Assembly (NCBI GenBank): GCA_020050695.1 | Contig: JAGVKI010000135.1 | Coordinates: forward strand, 1-6,246 | DNA length: 6,246 nt | Direction: 5' to 3' | Source: Alphaproteobacteria bacterium | GTDB lineage: Bacteria; Pseudomonadota; Alphaproteobacteria; Rickettsiales; SXRF01 | Shown: in pieces, positions 4,958-6,246 of the stretch | Position numbering within the stretch: position 1 is the stretch's first letter | Layout of the letters: every line of letters begins with the position of its first letter | Notes under the pieces: model-generated | The model's input: only the letters and a program-made list of their open reading frames with translations | Told to the model about the DNA's origin: nothing | Database searches by the model: none | Position numbers and translations under genes: made by a program

Positions 4958-6246
4958 ATGGCAAGCCTAACCACTGAAATTACTGAAGAAAATCAAATAC
5001 CCCCGTCGCAGGATATTGCATCGGCAACACCGGCTATGCAGCAATATCTGGCGCTTAAAGCAGCCCATAAGGATTATTTGCTGTTCTACCGCATGGGCGA
5101 TTTTTACGAATTGTTTTTTGACGATGCGGTGCAGGCCTCGCAGATACTTGATATTGCGCTGACCAAGCGCGGCAAGCATGCGGGCAATGACATTCCGATG
5201 TGCGGGGTACCGGTGCATAGCAGCGATATGTATTTAGAGCGCCTGATTGTATCGGGCTGCAAAGTAGCTATTTGCGAGCAGATGGAAGACCCGGCGGAAG
5301 CCAAAAGGCGCGGGGGCTACAAGGCTATCGTGCAGCGTGATGTGGTGCGTATTGTAACGCCCGGCACGCTGACGGAAGAAAGCCTGCTCGATGCGCGTCA
5401 GGCTAATTTTCTGGCAGCGCTTGCAGGCCAGCCGGGCGAGATGGCGCTGGCATGGCTTGATATTTCCACCGGCGAATTTTTTGTATGCGATGTGCCCCAG
5501 GCCAGTATCGCCGCGCAGCTTGCGCGCGTTTCGCCCAAGGAAATCATCATTGCCGATAATTTAAGCGAATCGCCGCTGCTTGTGAATATTGTTCAGGAAT
5601 GGAAAACCCAGCTGACTATTCAGCCTGCCAGCGTGTTTGATTCCCGCCGCAGCGAGCGACTGCTCAAAGAAACCTATGCGGTTACATCACTCGATGCGTA
5701 TGGCTATTTCACGCCAGCGCAGCTGTCGGCCTGCGGCGCGCTGCTGGATTATGTGAAGCTGACGCAAAAAGCATCGCTGCCGCGTCTTGATGCACCGAAG
5801 CTGCTGCAAGCCAGCGAACATATGCTGATCGATGCGGCCAGCCAGCGTAATTTAGAATTGATGGTAACGCTCTCAGGCCAGCGCAAAGGCAGCCTGTTTT
5901 CGGTGATTGATGAAACGGTAACGGCGCCGGGCGCGCGTTTGCTTGGCAGTTGGCTGATGTCTCCCTCGACTGATGCAATGCTGATTGCCGGCCGCCAGGA
6001 TGCCATTGCCTGCCTGCTCGAATCATCGGACCTGCGCGCACACATACGTGCTTACCTTAAAGAATCTGCTGATATTGAACGGGCCATCTCGCGCCTGAGC
6101 TTAGGCCGTGGCGGCCCGCGCGACATGCTGGCGGTGATGCAGGGGTTGCTCTGTGCGCATCGTGTACGCGTGCAATTCGAAAAGCAGGAGCAGCCTGAAC
6201 TACCGGCGCTGCTGGAAGGGCTGCGTGACCAGCTAGATCGGAAGAG
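4958..6246 (+). CDS. mutS: DNA mismatch repair protein MutS (3'-truncated; last bases are adapter)
   Basis: MutS binds mismatches and small loops in newly replicated DNA and recruits MutL. The frame is open from ATG 4958 to the window end, 429 codons, about half of a typical MutS (roughly 850-900 residues). Domain I (about 15-128) holds the mismatch-reading Phe-X-Glu motif in [12 protein letters not shown] (F49-Y50-E51), then [16 protein letters not shown] and [11 protein letters not shown]. The connector domain (about 129-279) begins at [15 protein letters not shown] and contains [10 protein letters not shown]. The core domain begins near 280, with RNLEL (297-301), [19 protein letters not shown] and LGRGGPRDM. 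The clamp and ATPase domains, including Walker A, lie beyond the edge. The N-terminus is about 13 residues longer than in E. coli, where the motif starts at Phe36. The first Met fits but has no Shine-Dalgarno sequence. Bases from 6235 on match Illumina adapter, so genuine sequence ends near Leu426 and the final Asp-Arg-Lys should be discarded. Confidence 0.95.
   Translation, partial: MASLTTEITEENQIPPSQDIASATPAMQQYLALKAAHKDYLLFYRMGDFYELFFDDAVQASQILDIALTKRGKHAGNDIPMCGVPVHSSDMYLERLIVSGCKVAICEQMEDPAEAKRRGGYKAIVQRDVVRIVTPGTLTEESLLDARQANFLAALAGQPGEMALAWLDISTGEFFVCDVPQASIAAQLARVSPKEIIIADNLSESPLLVNIVQEWKTQLTIQPASVFDSRRSERLLKETYAVTSLDAYGYFTPAQLSACGALLDYVKLTQKASLPRLDAPKLLQASEHMLIDAASQRNLELMVTLSGQRKGSLFSVIDETVTAPGARLLGSWLMSPSTDAMLIAGRQDAIACLLESSDLRAHIRAYLKESADIERAISRLSLGRGGPRDMLAVMQGLLCAHRVRVQFEKQEQPELPALLEGLRDQLDRK
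6235..6246. other. Illumina TruSeq adapter remnant at the sequence end
   Basis: The last 12 bases, AGATCGGAAGAG, are identical to the first 12 bases of the universal Illumina TruSeq read-through adapter and end exactly at the sequence terminus. This is best explained as untrimmed adapter carried into the assembly, not as part of mutS. Confidence 0.88.

Noticed and set aside
4951..4977. Alternative ATG at 4951 ahead of mutS
   Set aside because: It is in another frame and stops after eight codons.
5709..6045. Two overlapping minus-strand open frames within mutS
   Set aside because: The plus-strand frame is an unmistakable MutS core domain; these are antisense shadows.
1..6246. A novel defence or mobile system
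   Set aside because: All but one gene belong to known housekeeping or widespread families, with no transposase, integrase, repeats or composition shift; the orphan gene alone is not evidence of a system.

Overview
The window reads as a chromosomal housekeeping segment from an alphaproteobacterium, most likely an environmental or metagenome-assembled genome. Three things support this: an aa3-type cytochrome c oxidase subunit III followed by a DUF983 gene (the usual end of alphaproteobacterial cox clusters), a MaeB-type malic enzyme with a fused phosphotransacetylase domain, and mutS close to that malic enzyme gene, an arrangement I recall from several alphaproteobacteria. Base composition and codon use look even across all genes, and I see no mobile element, tRNA, rRNA or CRISPR array.

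Layout. Positions 1-839 (+) hold the cytochrome oxidase subunit III gene, cut by the left edge. It overlaps by one base a DUF983 zinc-ribbon membrane protein gene (839-1204, +). A strong bidirectional terminator (1203-1235) separates this operon end from the convergent maeB (1271-3592, -). A divergent intergenic region (3593-3798) with a perfect 15-bp palindrome leads to a MAPEG-family membrane protein gene (3799-4224, +). That gene converges, with only 3 bp between stop codons, on an unrecognised 207-aa soluble protein gene (4228-4851, -). A second divergent, AT-rich region (4852-4957) precedes mutS (4958 to the right edge, +), of which only the mismatch-binding, connector and early core domains are present.

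Functionally the genes are mostly independent: aerobic respiration (subunit III, DUF983), carbon flux from malate to pyruvate with NADPH (MaeB), a small membrane protein of unknown substrate (MAPEG), an orphan protein, and DNA mismatch repair (MutS).

I found no new biological system. The most consequential observation is technical: the last 12 bases (6235-6246) are exactly the start of the common Illumina TruSeq adapter, so the sequence probably ends in untrimmed adapter and the last MutS residues are not real. Biological points worth a look are an apparent extra C-terminal membrane segment on subunit III, a possibly leaderless mutS mRNA, and the palindrome between maeB and the MAPEG gene.
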